Source: Streptomyces albipurpureus
GTDB taxonomy: Bacteria; Actinomycetota; Actinomycetes; Streptomycetales; Streptomycetaceae
DNA: 53,423 nt
Reading direction: 5' to 3'
NCBI RefSeq assembly: GCF_023701525.1
Contig: NZ_JAMQAW010000011.1
Location: forward strand, 94,113-147,535
Under the pieces are notes generated by a model. That model saw nothing but the letters and a program-made list of their open reading frames with translations, was not told the DNA's origin and did no database searches. Below, one piece after another: positions 8,394 to 16,669 of the stretch. The translations under genes and the position numbers were made by a program. The first letter of the stretch is position 1. Every line of letters begins with the position of its first letter.

Positions 8394-9257
8394 TCAACCC
8401 CCTGCCTGGGAAGCGGCGGGAACGCTCGCCGCCACCTGATCGGTGAAGACCCGGCGGAAGGCGCCCAGCGTGCCCTGCGACCTCGAACGGTCCAAGACCG
8501 CGAAGCTGATCCGGTCGAAGTGCCCAGCGAACCGGCCGTCGCCCGTGAGCAGCGCGTGGAAGGCGCCCGCGACGATCAGCGGATCATTGAGGAAGACCCC
8601 GCATCCCCACGCCCCCAGCACCAGTCGCCGGTATCCGGCCATGGCCGCCGTCTCCAGGACCCGTTCGGCCCGGGACGCGAGCGCGGCCGGCACCCGACGC
8701 GTCTCTTCGGGGGTGCGCATCGCGATCACCCCGGCGTTCGGTGCTGGGGAGGTGAGGAATCCGACGGTGTACGGAACATCGAGGAACCGTCCCCGGTCGT
8801 CGCGGAAGACGGGCACACCGGGCGAGTGGATGACCCGGTCGGAGTAGAACGGGCTGCGGTCCGTGCGGTGGTGCTCGTAGTAGGCGGGTGCGCGGAGCAG
8901 CGTCGCATAGAGCGCTGAGGCACGGCAGAGCGCTTCCTCCTGGGCCTGCGCCCCCTTGAGGAAGCCGCCGCCCGGGTTGCGTGCCGAGGCGAAGTTCAGC
9001 ACGGCTGCCGGCGCCGGGGCGGCGGTGGCAAGTCGTCGTGCGGCCTGGGTGCTGGACTCCGCGGTCACCTCGAAGGCGGTCTCGCGGTCGAGGTCCACGA
9101 CCACGGGTATCGCGTCGGGGCCATACAGCCGAGTGCCCTCTCGGGCCTGGGAGACTTCCGCCGCGATGACCACTTTTCGACCATTGCTGGCTGAATAGTA
9201 GCCACTTTCAACAATCTCCTGTGTCTGGTGGGCGATCCCCCGCAGTCGTGCGCTCAT
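8394..9257 (-). CDS. TIGR02452-type (microbial PARG-like) macrodomain protein
   Basis: A 287-residue protein. The central signature NFASARNPGGGFLKGAQAQEEALCRAS contains the GGG-X7-QEE motif of poly(ADP-ribose) glycohydrolase-type macrodomains. The N-terminal helix region (GIAHQTQEIVESGYYSASNGRKV) and C-terminal LVLGAWGCGVFLNDP also match TIGR02452/DUF2263 proteins. It probably hydrolyses ADP-ribose attached to protein or nucleic acid in the cytoplasm. The two glutamates of QEE are the expected catalytic acids. The start at 9257 (MSARLRGIA) is preferred over ATGs at 9266 and 9305, which only add basic residues. It is divergent from egtA. Confidence 0.85.
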   Translation of the reverse strand: MSARLRGIAHQTQEIVESGYYSASNGRKVVIAAEVSQAREGTRLYGPDAIPVVVDLDRETAFEVTAESSTQAARRLATAAPAPAAVLNFASARNPGGGFLKGAQAQEEALCRASALYATLLRAPAYYEHHRTDRSPFYSDRVIHSPGVPVFRDDRGRFLDVPYTVGFLTSPAPNAGVIAMRTPEETRRVPAALASRAERVLETAAMAGYRRLVLGAWGCGVFLNDPLIVAGAFHALLTGDGRFAGHFDRISFAVLDRSRSQGTLGAFRRVFTDQVAASVPAASQAGG

Positions 9258-9353
9258 GGCGGCCATCGTGCGTGACCTGCGGAGTGCAGGGCAAAGGCTT
9301 TTCATGGCAGCGACAGTGGGGCTACAGCCGTCACACCATCCACAAAAGCACTC

Positions 9354-9384
9354 TTGTGCGAAGCGGCGAGGGTGGCTTTAGGTT
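9354..9384 (+). promoter_or_regulatory. Candidate egt operon promoter
   Basis: TTGTGC (9354-9359) and TTAGGT (9378-9383) are 18 bases apart and suit a vegetative promoter about 30 bases before the egtA start. CACAA (9341-9345) and TTGTG (9354-9358) form an inverted repeat overlapping the -35. Confidence 0.4.
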
Positions 9385-9412
9385 GAGAGTGCCTTCGAAA
9401 GAGGAGCCGATC

Positions 9413-10708
9413 ATGCATCCACCTGATGCCGGCGGTTACGGCCGGCCGATAGAGGAACAGGAAGCAGAAGATCTCCTTCGGTGTATCTGCTTCAAGAACG
9501 GCCCACCCCGCACGGTGGGCGTGGAACTGGAATGGCTCATCCATGATCAGCACGCCCCCCGGCGGCCAGTCCCCGCGGAACGCCTGTCCGCCGCCCACGA
9601 CCGTGTGCGTACCCTCCCCCTGAACTCGGCTCTCACCTTTGAGCCCGGTGGCCAACTGGAGCTCAGCTCCCAACCCGCCGCCTCCCTGATGGAGTGTGTG
9701 GACTCCGTCGCCGCCGATCTGCGGACCGTGCGCACCGCGCTACGGGCAGTCGGCCTGACCCTCACCGGACTGGGGCTCGACCCCTGGGCGCCGCCGCGCA
9801 GGGTGCTGCGGGAACCCCGCTACGACGCGATGGAGGCCTATCTGGACCAGACGGGTCCGCATGGGCGGGCCATGATGTGCAGCTCGGCCTCGATCCAGGT
9901 CTGCGTGGACTCCGGCGAGGAGGAGCCGGGGCCCCTGGGACACGGCAGACGTTGGCAGCTCGCCCATCTGCTGGGTGCGGTACTCATCGCGGCGTTCGCC
10001 AACTCTCCCGCCCAGGGTGGCCGCTGGACCGGCTGGCGGTCCACCCGGCAGGCCGTCTGGGCCGGGCTCGATGCCGTGCGGCCGGTGGCGCCACCGCTCC
10101 ACCGGGAGCCACGGGAGGCCTGGGCCACCCATGTGATGGATGCCCCGGTGATGTGTATGCGCGCCGAAACAGGCCCGTGGGAGCGCCCCGTCGCGCTCAG
10201 TTTCCGCGAGTGGATCCGTACCGGCACACCTCGACCGCCGACCCGGCAGGACCTCGACTACCATCTGACCACCCTCTTCCCGCCGGTACGGCCCCGCGGG
10301 CACCTCGAACTCCGGATGATCGACGCCCAGTCGGGCCCTGACGGCTGGATCGTGCCACTGGCCGTGGTCACCGCCCTCTTCGATGACCCCGAGGCCGCCG
10401 AGACCGTCTACCGCACGGTGAAGCCCTTGGCGGAGTACGCGGGTGCGCTGCCGGCGCCGATCAATCCGCTCTGGGTGAGCGCCGCGCGACGGGGACTGGC
10501 CGATCCCGAGTTGCGGAACATAGCCGTGAGCTGTTTCGACACCGCCCAGGACGCCCTGCCGCGGGTGGGTGCCTCCCGAGCGGTGTGCGATGCGGTGGCC
10601 ACCTTCCAAGAGCGCTATGTCCGCCGCGGCCGATGTCCCGCGGACGATCTACGTATCCCCTCGCTCGGGCCTGCGCTGGGCACCTGTGGGAAGGAGCCGA
10701 GTCGATGA
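9413..10708 (+). CDS. egtA: EgtA, glutamate-cysteine ligase of ergothioneine synthesis
   Basis: A 431-residue ATP-dependent ligase of the GCS2-like family (VGVELEWLI, then FEPGGQLELSSQPAASL, residues 35-95; later LELRMIDAQSGPDGW). It joins glutamate to cysteine, giving gamma-glutamylcysteine, the sulfur donor used by EgtB. Assignment rests on both sequence and position as first gene of egtABCD. The start ATG at 9413 follows GAGGAG closely. It overlaps egtB by four bases (ATGA), so the operon is translationally coupled. The N-terminal extension that is open back to 9221 runs through the promoter and is not credible. Confidence 0.93.
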   Translation: MHPPDAGGYGRPIEEQEAEDLLRCICFKNGPPRTVGVELEWLIHDQHAPRRPVPAERLSAAHDRVRTLPLNSALTFEPGGQLELSSQPAASLMECVDSVAADLRTVRTALRAVGLTLTGLGLDPWAPPRRVLREPRYDAMEAYLDQTGPHGRAMMCSSASIQVCVDSGEEEPGPLGHGRRWQLAHLLGAVLIAAFANSPAQGGRWTGWRSTRQAVWAGLDAVRPVAPPLHREPREAWATHVMDAPVMCMRAETGPWERPVALSFREWIRTGTPRPPTRQDLDYHLTTLFPPVRPRGHLELRMIDAQSGPDGWIVPLAVVTALFDDPEAAETVYRTVKPLAEYAGALPAPINPLWVSAARRGLADPELRNIAVSCFDTAQDALPRVGASRAVCDAVATFQERYVRRGRCPADDLRIPSLGPALGTCGKEPSR

Positions 10709-12030
10709 CCGACACCCCTACCGATGAACTACGGCGTCGGGCGCTGGATGCCCTTCTGGAGGCCCGAACCCGTACCGCGACCCTGGTCGACTCGGTCGAG
10801 GACGACGAGCTGACGGCCCAGCACTCCCCCTTGATGTCTCCCCTGGTCTGGGATCTCGCCCACATCGGAAACCAGGAAGAGCAGTGGCTGCTGCGCAGGG
10901 TCGGCGGAGGTGAGGCCCTACGGCCCGAGATCGACTCCGTCTATGACGCCTTCGAGCATCCCCGTGCCGCCCGTCCCTCGTTGCCCCTGCTGCCGCCCGC
11001 CGAGGCCCGGGTGTACGCGGCCGATGTGCGGGGCCGGGTCCTTGACCTGCTGGAGCGCAGCCCGCTGGCGGGCGGGCCACTGACCGACGCGGCGTTCGCC
11101 TTTGGAATGATCGCCCAACACGAGCAGCAGCATGACGAAACCATGCTGATCACCCACCAACTGCGCCGAGGGCCCGCCGCGCTGACCGCACCCGCCCCGC
11201 CGCGAACCCACACTCCCGGGCTGCCCGACGAAGTCCTGGTTCCGGCGGGCCCCTTCACCATGGGTACCTCCACCGAGCCCTGGGCGCTGGACAACGAACG
11301 GCCCGCACACCGCCGTGACCTGGCCGCCTACTGGCTTGACACCACCCCGGTGACCTGCGGCGCCTATCTCGACTTCATGACGGACGGCGGATACGGGGAC
11401 CCACGCTGGTGGGCGGCGGAGGGGTTCGACCAGGTACGGCGACACGCCATCACCGCGCCGCTGTTCTGGCAGCGGGACGGCGGCCGGTGGCTGCGCCGCC
11501 GCTTCGGTGTGCTGGAGCCGGTCCCGGGCGATGAGCCGGTGCTCCATGTGAGCTGGTACGAGGCCGATGCCTACGCCCGCTGGGCAGGGCGCCGGCTGCC
11601 CACCGAAGCGGAGTGGGAGAAGGCCGCCCGCCATGACCCGACGGCCGATCGTTCCCGACGGTTCCCCTGGGGCGATGCGGACCCCACCCCCGTACACGCC
11701 AATCTGGGGCAGCGGCACCTCCGTCCGGCGGCCGCCGGCAGCTACCCCGATGGCGCGTCCCCCCTCGGGGTGAGGCAGTTGATCGGCGATGTGTGGGAGT
11801 GGACGGCGAGTGATTTCCTGCCCTACCCCGGCTTCGCCGCCTTCCCCTACCGCGAGTACTCGGAGGTCTTCTTCGGCAGCGACCACAAGGTGCTACGCGG
11901 CGGCTCCTTCGCGGTGGGCACGGTCGCCTGCCGTGGGACCTTCCGCAACTGGGATCTCCCGGTACGGCGTCAGATATTCGCCGGGTTCCGTACCGCACGA
12001 GACGCTGACCTCGATGGAGGCGGCGGCTGA
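10705..12030 (+). CDS. egtB: EgtB, iron-dependent hercynine sulfoxide synthase
   Basis: A 441-residue protein. The N-terminal DinB-like helical domain carries a likely iron-binding His triad (H53 in WDLAHIGN, H139 and H143 in QHEQQHDE). The C-terminal formylglycine-generating-enzyme-like domain starts at VPAGPFTMG and ends LRGGSFAVGTVACRGTFRNWDLPVRRQIFAGFR. EgtB uses O2 and Fe(II) to couple gamma-glutamylcysteine to hercynine, forming the C-S bond at the imidazole C2. The start overlaps egtA by four bases. The length is normal for the actinobacterial family. Confidence 0.95.
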   Translation: MTDTPTDELRRRALDALLEARTRTATLVDSVEDDELTAQHSPLMSPLVWDLAHIGNQEEQWLLRRVGGGEALRPEIDSVYDAFEHPRAARPSLPLLPPAEARVYAADVRGRVLDLLERSPLAGGPLTDAAFAFGMIAQHEQQHDETMLITHQLRRGPAALTAPAPPRTHTPGLPDEVLVPAGPFTMGTSTEPWALDNERPAHRRDLAAYWLDTTPVTCGAYLDFMTDGGYGDPRWWAAEGFDQVRRHAITAPLFWQRDGGRWLRRRFGVLEPVPGDEPVLHVSWYEADAYARWAGRRLPTEAEWEKAARHDPTADRSRRFPWGDADPTPVHANLGQRHLRPAAAGSYPDGASPLGVRQLIGDVWEWTASDFLPYPGFAAFPYREYSEVFFGSDHKVLRGGSFAVGTVACRGTFRNWDLPVRRQIFAGFRTARDADLDGGGG

Positions 12031-12785
12031 TGTGCCGACACATCGCCTATCTCGGACCGCGACTGGCGCTGGGAGAGCTGCTTGTGCGGCCGGCCCATGG
12101 ACTGGTGCGGCAATCCTGGGCACCACGTCGGCAGCGCCATGGGACCGTGAACGCGGACGGCTTCGGCGTGGGCTGGTACGCCGACGGCGATCCGGTGCCC
12201 GCCCGGTACCGGCGCTCCGTCCCCATCTGGGCCGACCCCTCATTCCCTGACCTGGCCCGGGTGGTTCGCACCGGCGCGTTCCTCGCCGCGGTGCGCGACG
12301 CCACGCAGGCCAGCGCGGACGGCGAGGCGGCGGCGGCCCCCTTCGCCTTCGGCCCCTGGCTGTTCAGCCACAACGGCGCGGCCAAGGGCTGGCCCGGCTC
12401 GCTGGCACCGCTCACGGCATCGCTCCCCGCGGTGGAGCTGCTCAGTCTGGAGGCGCGCTGTGACGCGGCCCTGCTCTGGGCGCTGGTGTCGCGTCGGCTG
12501 CGGAACGGCGATGAACCGGGTCAGGCGCTCGGTGACACCGTCACCGAGGTGGCCGAAGCGGCACCCGGGTCCCGGCTGAACTTCCTCCTCACCGACGGCG
12601 CGGTGATCGCGGCGACCTCCTGGGGCGATTCACTGTGGTACCGCACCGGGCCGCGGCAGAGCATCGCGGTGGCCTCGGAACCTTACGACGATGATCCCCA
12701 CTGGTTCGAGGTGCCCGATCGCACCCTGCTGGTCGCCACCCGTGCCGATGTACTTCTCTCCCCCCTCAAGGAGCGCCCTTCGTGA
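12030..12785 (+). CDS. egtC: EgtC, gamma-glutamyl hydrolase (class II amidotransferase fold)
   Basis: A 251-residue Ntn hydrolase that begins MCRHIAYLGP. Cys2 becomes the N-terminal nucleophile after Met removal. NADGFGVGWY and WLFSHNGA are class II glutamine amidotransferase hallmarks. EgtC removes the glutamate from gamma-glutamylcysteinyl-hercynine sulfoxide. Its ATG overlaps the egtB stop by one base (TGATG), and its end overlaps egtD by four, as expected for a coupled pathway operon. Confidence 0.95.
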   Translation: MCRHIAYLGPRLALGELLVRPAHGLVRQSWAPRRQRHGTVNADGFGVGWYADGDPVPARYRRSVPIWADPSFPDLARVVRTGAFLAAVRDATQASADGEAAAAPFAFGPWLFSHNGAAKGWPGSLAPLTASLPAVELLSLEARCDAALLWALVSRRLRNGDEPGQALGDTVTEVAEAAPGSRLNFLLTDGAVIAATSWGDSLWYRTGPRQSIAVASEPYDDDPHWFEVPDRTLLVATRADVLLSPLKERPS

Positions 12786-13747
12786 GTCGGTTCCAGCTGA
12801 CCCGCACCCTGCCCGAGGACGCCACCGGCGCCGCGCTGCGCGCCGATGTGCTCCACGGTCTGACCCGTACCCCCAAGGAGCTGCCACCCAAGTGGTTCTA
12901 CGATGCCCGAGGCAGTGAGCTGTTCGAGGAGATCACCCGACTGCCCGAGTACTACCCCACCCGGGCCGAACGGGAGATCCTGATCGCCCGTGCTCCGGCG
13001 ATCGCCGCGGCCACCGGCGCGAAGACCCTGGTGGAGCTGGGTTCGGGCTCTTCCGAGAAGACGCGCCACCTCATGAAGGCCATGCCCGAGTTGCAGAGTT
13101 ACGTCCCGGTCGATGTGAGTGAGAGCGCGCTGACCGGCGCCGCCGGGGCACTGCTCGCCGAGCATCCCTCTCTCCAGGTCCATGCCCTGATCGCGGACTT
13201 CACCCGGGGTCTCGCACTGCCTGATACGCCGGGACCCCGGCTGGTGGCCTTCCTCGGGGGCACCATCGGCAATCTGCTGCCCGCCGAGCGGGCGCTGTTC
13301 CTGCGATCGGTGCGGGGCCTACTCGACCCCGGTGACACCCTGCTTCTGGGCACCGATCTGGTGAAGGACGAAGACGTTCTGGTACGGGCCTACGACGATG
13401 CGGCGGGGGTGACGGCCGCCTTCAACAAGAACGTCCTCCATGTGCTGGCCCGGGAGCTGGGGGCGGATGTCGATCCCGACGACTTCGACCATGTGGCGCT
13501 GTGGGATCGGGAGGAGGAATGGATTGAGATGCGGCTACGGGCTCGGTCCACGCTGACCGTGAAGATCCCGGAGCTCAACCTCGCGGTGCCGTTCGAAGGG
13601 GGCGAGGAGCTGCGGACCGAGGTATCGGCGAAGTTCCGGCAGGAGGGCGTGCGGTCCGAGCTGGCGACCGCGGGAATGGAACTGACCGAGTGGTGGACGG
13701 ACTCGGCGGGCAGGTTCGCCCTCTCACTGGCGGCAGTGGCCCACTGA
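12782..13747 (+). CDS. egtD: EgtD, histidine N-alpha-trimethyltransferase
   Basis: A 321-residue SAM-dependent methyltransferase starting at GTG 12782, overlapping egtC (GTGA). The motifs are PKELPPKWFYDARGSELFEEIT at the N-terminus, the SAM-binding VELGSGSSEKTRHL, VPVDVSESAL and FLGGTIGN. This is the EgtD family (formerly DUF2260). It trimethylates L-histidine to hercynine, the first committed step. The gene ends just before a hairpin. No egtE (the PLP C-S lyase) follows; it must lie outside this window or be replaced by another lyase. Confidence 0.95.
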   Translation: MSRFQLTRTLPEDATGAALRADVLHGLTRTPKELPPKWFYDARGSELFEEITRLPEYYPTRAEREILIARAPAIAAATGAKTLVELGSGSSEKTRHLMKAMPELQSYVPVDVSESALTGAAGALLAEHPSLQVHALIADFTRGLALPDTPGPRLVAFLGGTIGNLLPAERALFLRSVRGLLDPGDTLLLGTDLVKDEDVLVRAYDDAAGVTAAFNKNVLHVLARELGADVDPDDFDHVALWDREEEWIEMRLRARSTLTVKIPELNLAVPFEGGEELRTEVSAKFRQEGVRSELATAGMELTEWWTDSAGRFALSLAAVAH

Positions 13748-13757
13748 GCACCACTCA

Positions 13758-13792
13758 TGGGGCGGGACCACCCGTGAGGCGGTTCCGCCCCA
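13758..13792. terminator. Bidirectional hairpin after egtD
   Basis: TGGGGCGGGACC and GGTTCCGCCCCA form a 12-bp stem with one G-T pair around an 11-base loop, between convergent egtD and the solute-binding protein gene. Confidence 0.75.
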
Positions 13793-13846
13793 CCGCTGCT
13801 GGGGACGTCTCCTTGAGCGCGCCCGAGTCGGGACGGGCGGACTCGA

Positions 13847-15109
13847 TCAGCGCGGCGTGAGCAGCGCGGTGATCTTGTCCGAGGCATCCTTCGCGGCCTT
13901 CTGGTGATCCTCGCCCTGGAGCACAGCCGTCATATAGGCCTTGATGGGGTTTTTGGCCTCGACATCGGCCCACTGCGCAGAGTTGGGAGTGGCCTTGCTG
14001 CCCTCGGCTCGCGCTCCGGCCGCCATGGCCGCGGCGCTCTCGTGGCCGTTCGCGTCCACCGTGGCGAGGGACTTCTTGTTGGGCACGTAGTTCATCGTGC
14101 GGGCGAGGTCCTTCTGCCACCGCTCGCTGGCCAGTGCCGACACCACGTCGATAGCGGCGCTACGCTGCTTCGACCGCTCCGGAATGATCAGATCGGACCC
14201 GCCGGTGAAGACGGCGCCCGGCTTCTTGGCGGTGATGCCCGGTATGGAGAAGTAGCCGAGCTTGCCCTTCAGCTGGGGGTTGGCCTTCTCGATGACGGCC
14301 GCCGCACTGGGCGTGGAGATGATCTGGGCGACCTTGCCGCTGGCGAAGACGCCTTCCTGCGGTGGGGTGCGCTCATCGGCGTTCATGGGGCCCTTGCCGT
14401 GTGACTGGAGCTTCTTGTAGAAGTTCATGCCCCGCTTGGCCTCAGCGGTGTCGAGCGTGCCTTCCCAGGAGCCGCCCTTCTCCATGGCGAGGTTGCCGCC
14501 GTCCTCCCAGATGAACCCGGCCAGGGTGTACCAATCCTGCCCGGAGAGGTAGATGCCCTGGTTGCCGTTGCTGTTGAGCTTCTCCGACAGCTTCAGCCAG
14601 GCGGTACGGGTCTTGGGGACGTCCTTGATCCCGGCGTCCGCGAAGATGTTCTTGTTGTAGATGACCACACGGTTGGCGGCGTACCACGGGATGCCGTACT
14701 GCGAGCCGTTGATGTTCCCCGGCTGGGCCAGGCCCTCCAGCCAGTCTTCGCTACCGAGGTCGCGCACCGACTCCAAGGTGAGGTCCGTCAGCGCGTTGCT
14801 CTCCGCGTACTGGGGGACCTGGGTGTTGCCGACCTCGATGACATCGGGGGTGTCCTTGCCCTTGAGCGCGGCGTTGACCTTCTCCCCGATGCCGTTCCAG
14901 CCCTGGAAAGTGAACTTCAACTTCACCGAGGGATGGTCCTTCTTGTACTCCTTGGTGAAGCGGTCCAGGAACTCCTCCGTAACGCTGTCCTTCATCAGCC
15001 AGACCTGGACGGTGCGTGTGTCGGACCCGGTGCCCGGTATGAGCCCGCAGCCAGTGAGCGCGGCGGCGCACACAAGTGCGACGGACGGTTGGAGTGGGCG
15101 GATTTTCAC
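13847..15109 (-). CDS. Family 1 extracellular solute-binding lipoprotein (orphan)
   Basis: A lipoprotein of about 420 residues with a short signal sequence ending LTGC, a lipobox, so it is probably lipid-anchored outside the membrane. The body is a family 1 sugar-binding protein: VQVWLMKDSVTEEFLDRFTKEYKKDHPSVKLKF, TPDVIEVGNTQVPQYAE, YGIPWYAANRVVIYNKNIF, FTGGSDLIIPERS. The ligand is probably an oligosaccharide. No ABC permease or ATPase genes adjoin it. GTG at 15109 has AGGTGA five bases upstream; GTG at 15118, three codons earlier, lacks a ribosome site. An inverted repeat at 15191-15207 may be its operator. Confidence 0.88.
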   Translation of the reverse strand: MKIRPLQPSVALVCAAALTGCGLIPGTGSDTRTVQVWLMKDSVTEEFLDRFTKEYKKDHPSVKLKFTFQGWNGIGEKVNAALKGKDTPDVIEVGNTQVPQYAESNALTDLTLESVRDLGSEDWLEGLAQPGNINGSQYGIPWYAANRVVIYNKNIFADAGIKDVPKTRTAWLKLSEKLNSNGNQGIYLSGQDWYTLAGFIWEDGGNLAMEKGGSWEGTLDTAEAKRGMNFYKKLQSHGKGPMNADERTPPQEGVFASGKVAQIISTPSAAAVIEKANPQLKGKLGYFSIPGITAKKPGAVFTGGSDLIIPERSKQRSAAIDVVSALASERWQKDLARTMNYVPNKKSLATVDANGHESAAAMAAGARAEGSKATPNSAQWADVEAKNPIKAYMTAVLQGEDHQKAAKDASDKITALLTPR

Positions 15110-15190
15110 AGCGTTCACCTAACGGAGGACATGGAATCGTGAACCCGATGGGGGGAAGCGTGCTCCAGGCTCGCACGGGTGTGGCTGGAT

Positions 15191-15207
15191 TTTGGTATTC
15201 CACCAAA
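15191..15207. promoter_or_regulatory. Inverted repeat upstream of the solute-binding protein and dodecin genes
   Basis: TTTGGT-ATTCC-ACCAAA, a perfect 6-bp inverted repeat in the divergent promoter region. It resembles GntR/HutC- or LacI-type operators by shape (TGGT...ACCA). Confidence 0.45.
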
Positions 15208-15276
15208 GAGCCGGTCAAGCCCCGAGCGATCTCTGACGTCTCGCGCGCACCCCGCAGGTGGGGCACGGTGGAGAGC

Positions 15277-15298
15277 GTGTAGCGAGAGTGTAGCGAGA
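15277..15298 (+). repeat. Perfect 11-bp tandem repeat before the dodecin gene
   Basis: GTGTAGCGAGA occurs twice in tandem, ending 14 bases before the dodecin start. The second copy runs into the AGGAG ribosome site. It may be a small duplication or a duplicated -10-like TAGCGA. Confidence 0.5.
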
Positions 15299-15312
15299 GG
15301 AGTGTGGCGTCC

Positions 15313-15528
15313 ATGTCGGATCACATCTATCGGGTCACCGAGATTGTCGGAACCTCGCATGAGGGCGTCGATCAGGCCATCCGCAACGGGATCAGTCGGG
15401 CGAACCAGACAGTTCGCGGGCTCGATTGGTTTGAAGTCACGCAGGTCAGAGGCCATATCGTCGAAGGCGAGATCGAGCACTACCAGGTGGGACTGAAGGT
15501 CGGATTCCGCCTCGAAGACGGCGACTGA
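15313..15528 (+). CDS. Dodecin family flavin-binding protein
   Basis: A 71-residue protein, MSDHIYRVTEIVGTSHEGVDQAIRNGI... with GLDWFEVTQVRGHI and HYQVGLKVGFRLE. This is the complete dodecin fold: a strand, one helix with the flavin-stacking Trp of LDWFEV, and an antiparallel sheet. It forms dodecamers that store FMN, FAD or CoA-type ligands in the cytoplasm. ATG at 15313 sits ten bases after AGGAG; the GTG at 15304 would add three residues and is less likely. Expressed on its own, divergent from the solute-binding protein gene. Confidence 0.95.
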   Translation: MSDHIYRVTEIVGTSHEGVDQAIRNGISRANQTVRGLDWFEVTQVRGHIVEGEIEHYQVGLKVGFRLEDGD

Positions 15529-15863
15529 ACCTCTACCACCGACCCATGAGCGCCATTGATTCGGTGCTCAAGTGCGTCCATTCCGTAAGACAGTCGTGAC
15601 ATAGGCCGCGCGCCGGTGGTACGGCCGAGACGGTGCACGCGGCTTCAGCCCGGCTAGCGACCGCGCGCGAATACGGACTTCCGCAGGGGCCTTGACAACG
15701 GCCGAAAGACAGATGCTGGGGGACTGGATCCAGCGGGCGGGGCCAAGGGGCCTCACCCGGTCGGGCTCAGGGCCCCGGCCGGCCGGGAGCCGGCAGGCGC
15801 GCTCGCGCGACGCGAGGCACCGGCCTTCGCCTGTGCGCGGCTGTTCGCCGGCCTGCCTCGCGG
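15529..15863. other. Intergenic region between convergent dodecin and HAD genes
   Basis: No supported gene. CGCGAGGCA (15811-15819) and TGCCTCGCG (15854-15862) are a 9-bp inverted repeat with a 34-base interior, immediately past the HAD stop. It may act as a terminator. Confidence 0.35.
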
Positions 15864-16358
15864 TCAGGTACGTCCCTGGCGCTCCTGCGCGTCCCGCATG
15901 GCTGCGCCCGTGGCGTCGGCGGCCCAGGTGACGGGTACGACGGAGAAACCGGCCCGCTTGGCGTCGATACACACCAACTCGTCGTCGTCCACCAGCATCC
16001 GGACCTCCCGCCGCTGCCCCAGCCGCTTCAGGGTCTCCAACTTGGTGGTGCGGGCGGGCCTGCGGTCGTTGTTGCGGCGCATATGAATGTCCCCGCTGGG
16101 GAGTCCCTGCGCCGCCAGCCATGCCGCCGTGTCCCTGCGGCATCGCTCGGGCCGACCGGTCAGATAGATGACCTCGCACTCTTGCGCGGCGCTACGGCAG
16201 AGCTGAACGCCTTCGGCGAGCGGCGGGTCCTGGGGAGCCGCCGCGAAGAAGCCGTCCCAGTCACGGGGGCTGCGCTCCAGGAAGTGCTGGCGATGCGCGG
16301 AGTCCGCGAGCGTGCCGTCGAGGTCGAAGATGGCCAGTGGCTTGGCGTCGTGTGTCAC
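15864..16358 (-). CDS. HAD-superfamily phosphatase (polynucleotide kinase 3'-phosphatase-like)
   Basis: A 164-residue protein from GTG at 16358. It opens with the HAD motif I IFDLDGTLADS (nucleophile Asp, then acid Asp). IYLTGRPERCRRDTAAWL is motif II in the TGR form typical of nucleic-acid-repair phosphatases. TTKLETLKRL follows as motif III, and MLVDDDELVCIDA as motif IV. There is no kinase domain, so it is probably a free-standing cytoplasmic phosphatase for a nucleotide or polynucleotide end; the exact substrate is not evident. Confidence 0.85.
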   Translation of the reverse strand: MTHDAKPLAIFDLDGTLADSAHRQHFLERSPRDWDGFFAAAPQDPPLAEGVQLCRSAAQECEVIYLTGRPERCRRDTAAWLAAQGLPSGDIHMRRNNDRRPARTTKLETLKRLGQRREVRMLVDDDELVCIDAKRAGFSVVPVTWAADATGAAMRDAQERQGRT

Positions 16359-16669
16359 ACCATCAGCCTAGGGCTGCCGGGTAATCCCTGACGGGTGGGT
16401 GATGGAGAGGCCCCCGGGGGGCACTGCCGCCCGCCCGGCGGCACCGCGGAACGGTCCTGGGCCTGGATACGGAATGCGTACTGCCGCCACCAGGGGCTCC
16501 GGGTGGCCCACAGCAGCGCTTGAGCACGCCGAGCCCATCGCACGGTGCCAGGCTATCGCGCTCCCCCTGGATACGCGCCGCACAGATCCGCTGAGGACGG
16601 GGCGGGCGGATGGCTGCTGGTCAGACTCTGGTAGGGCCTGACCAGCGGCAACAACTAGAATGAAGCGTT
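16359..16669. other. Divergent promoter region between HAD and UvrA-like genes
   Basis: No supported gene. TAGAAT at 16656-16661 is a good -10-like element ending eight bases before the UvrA-like ATG. This suggests a leaderless or nearly leaderless transcript, though I see no matching -35. Confidence 0.35.
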
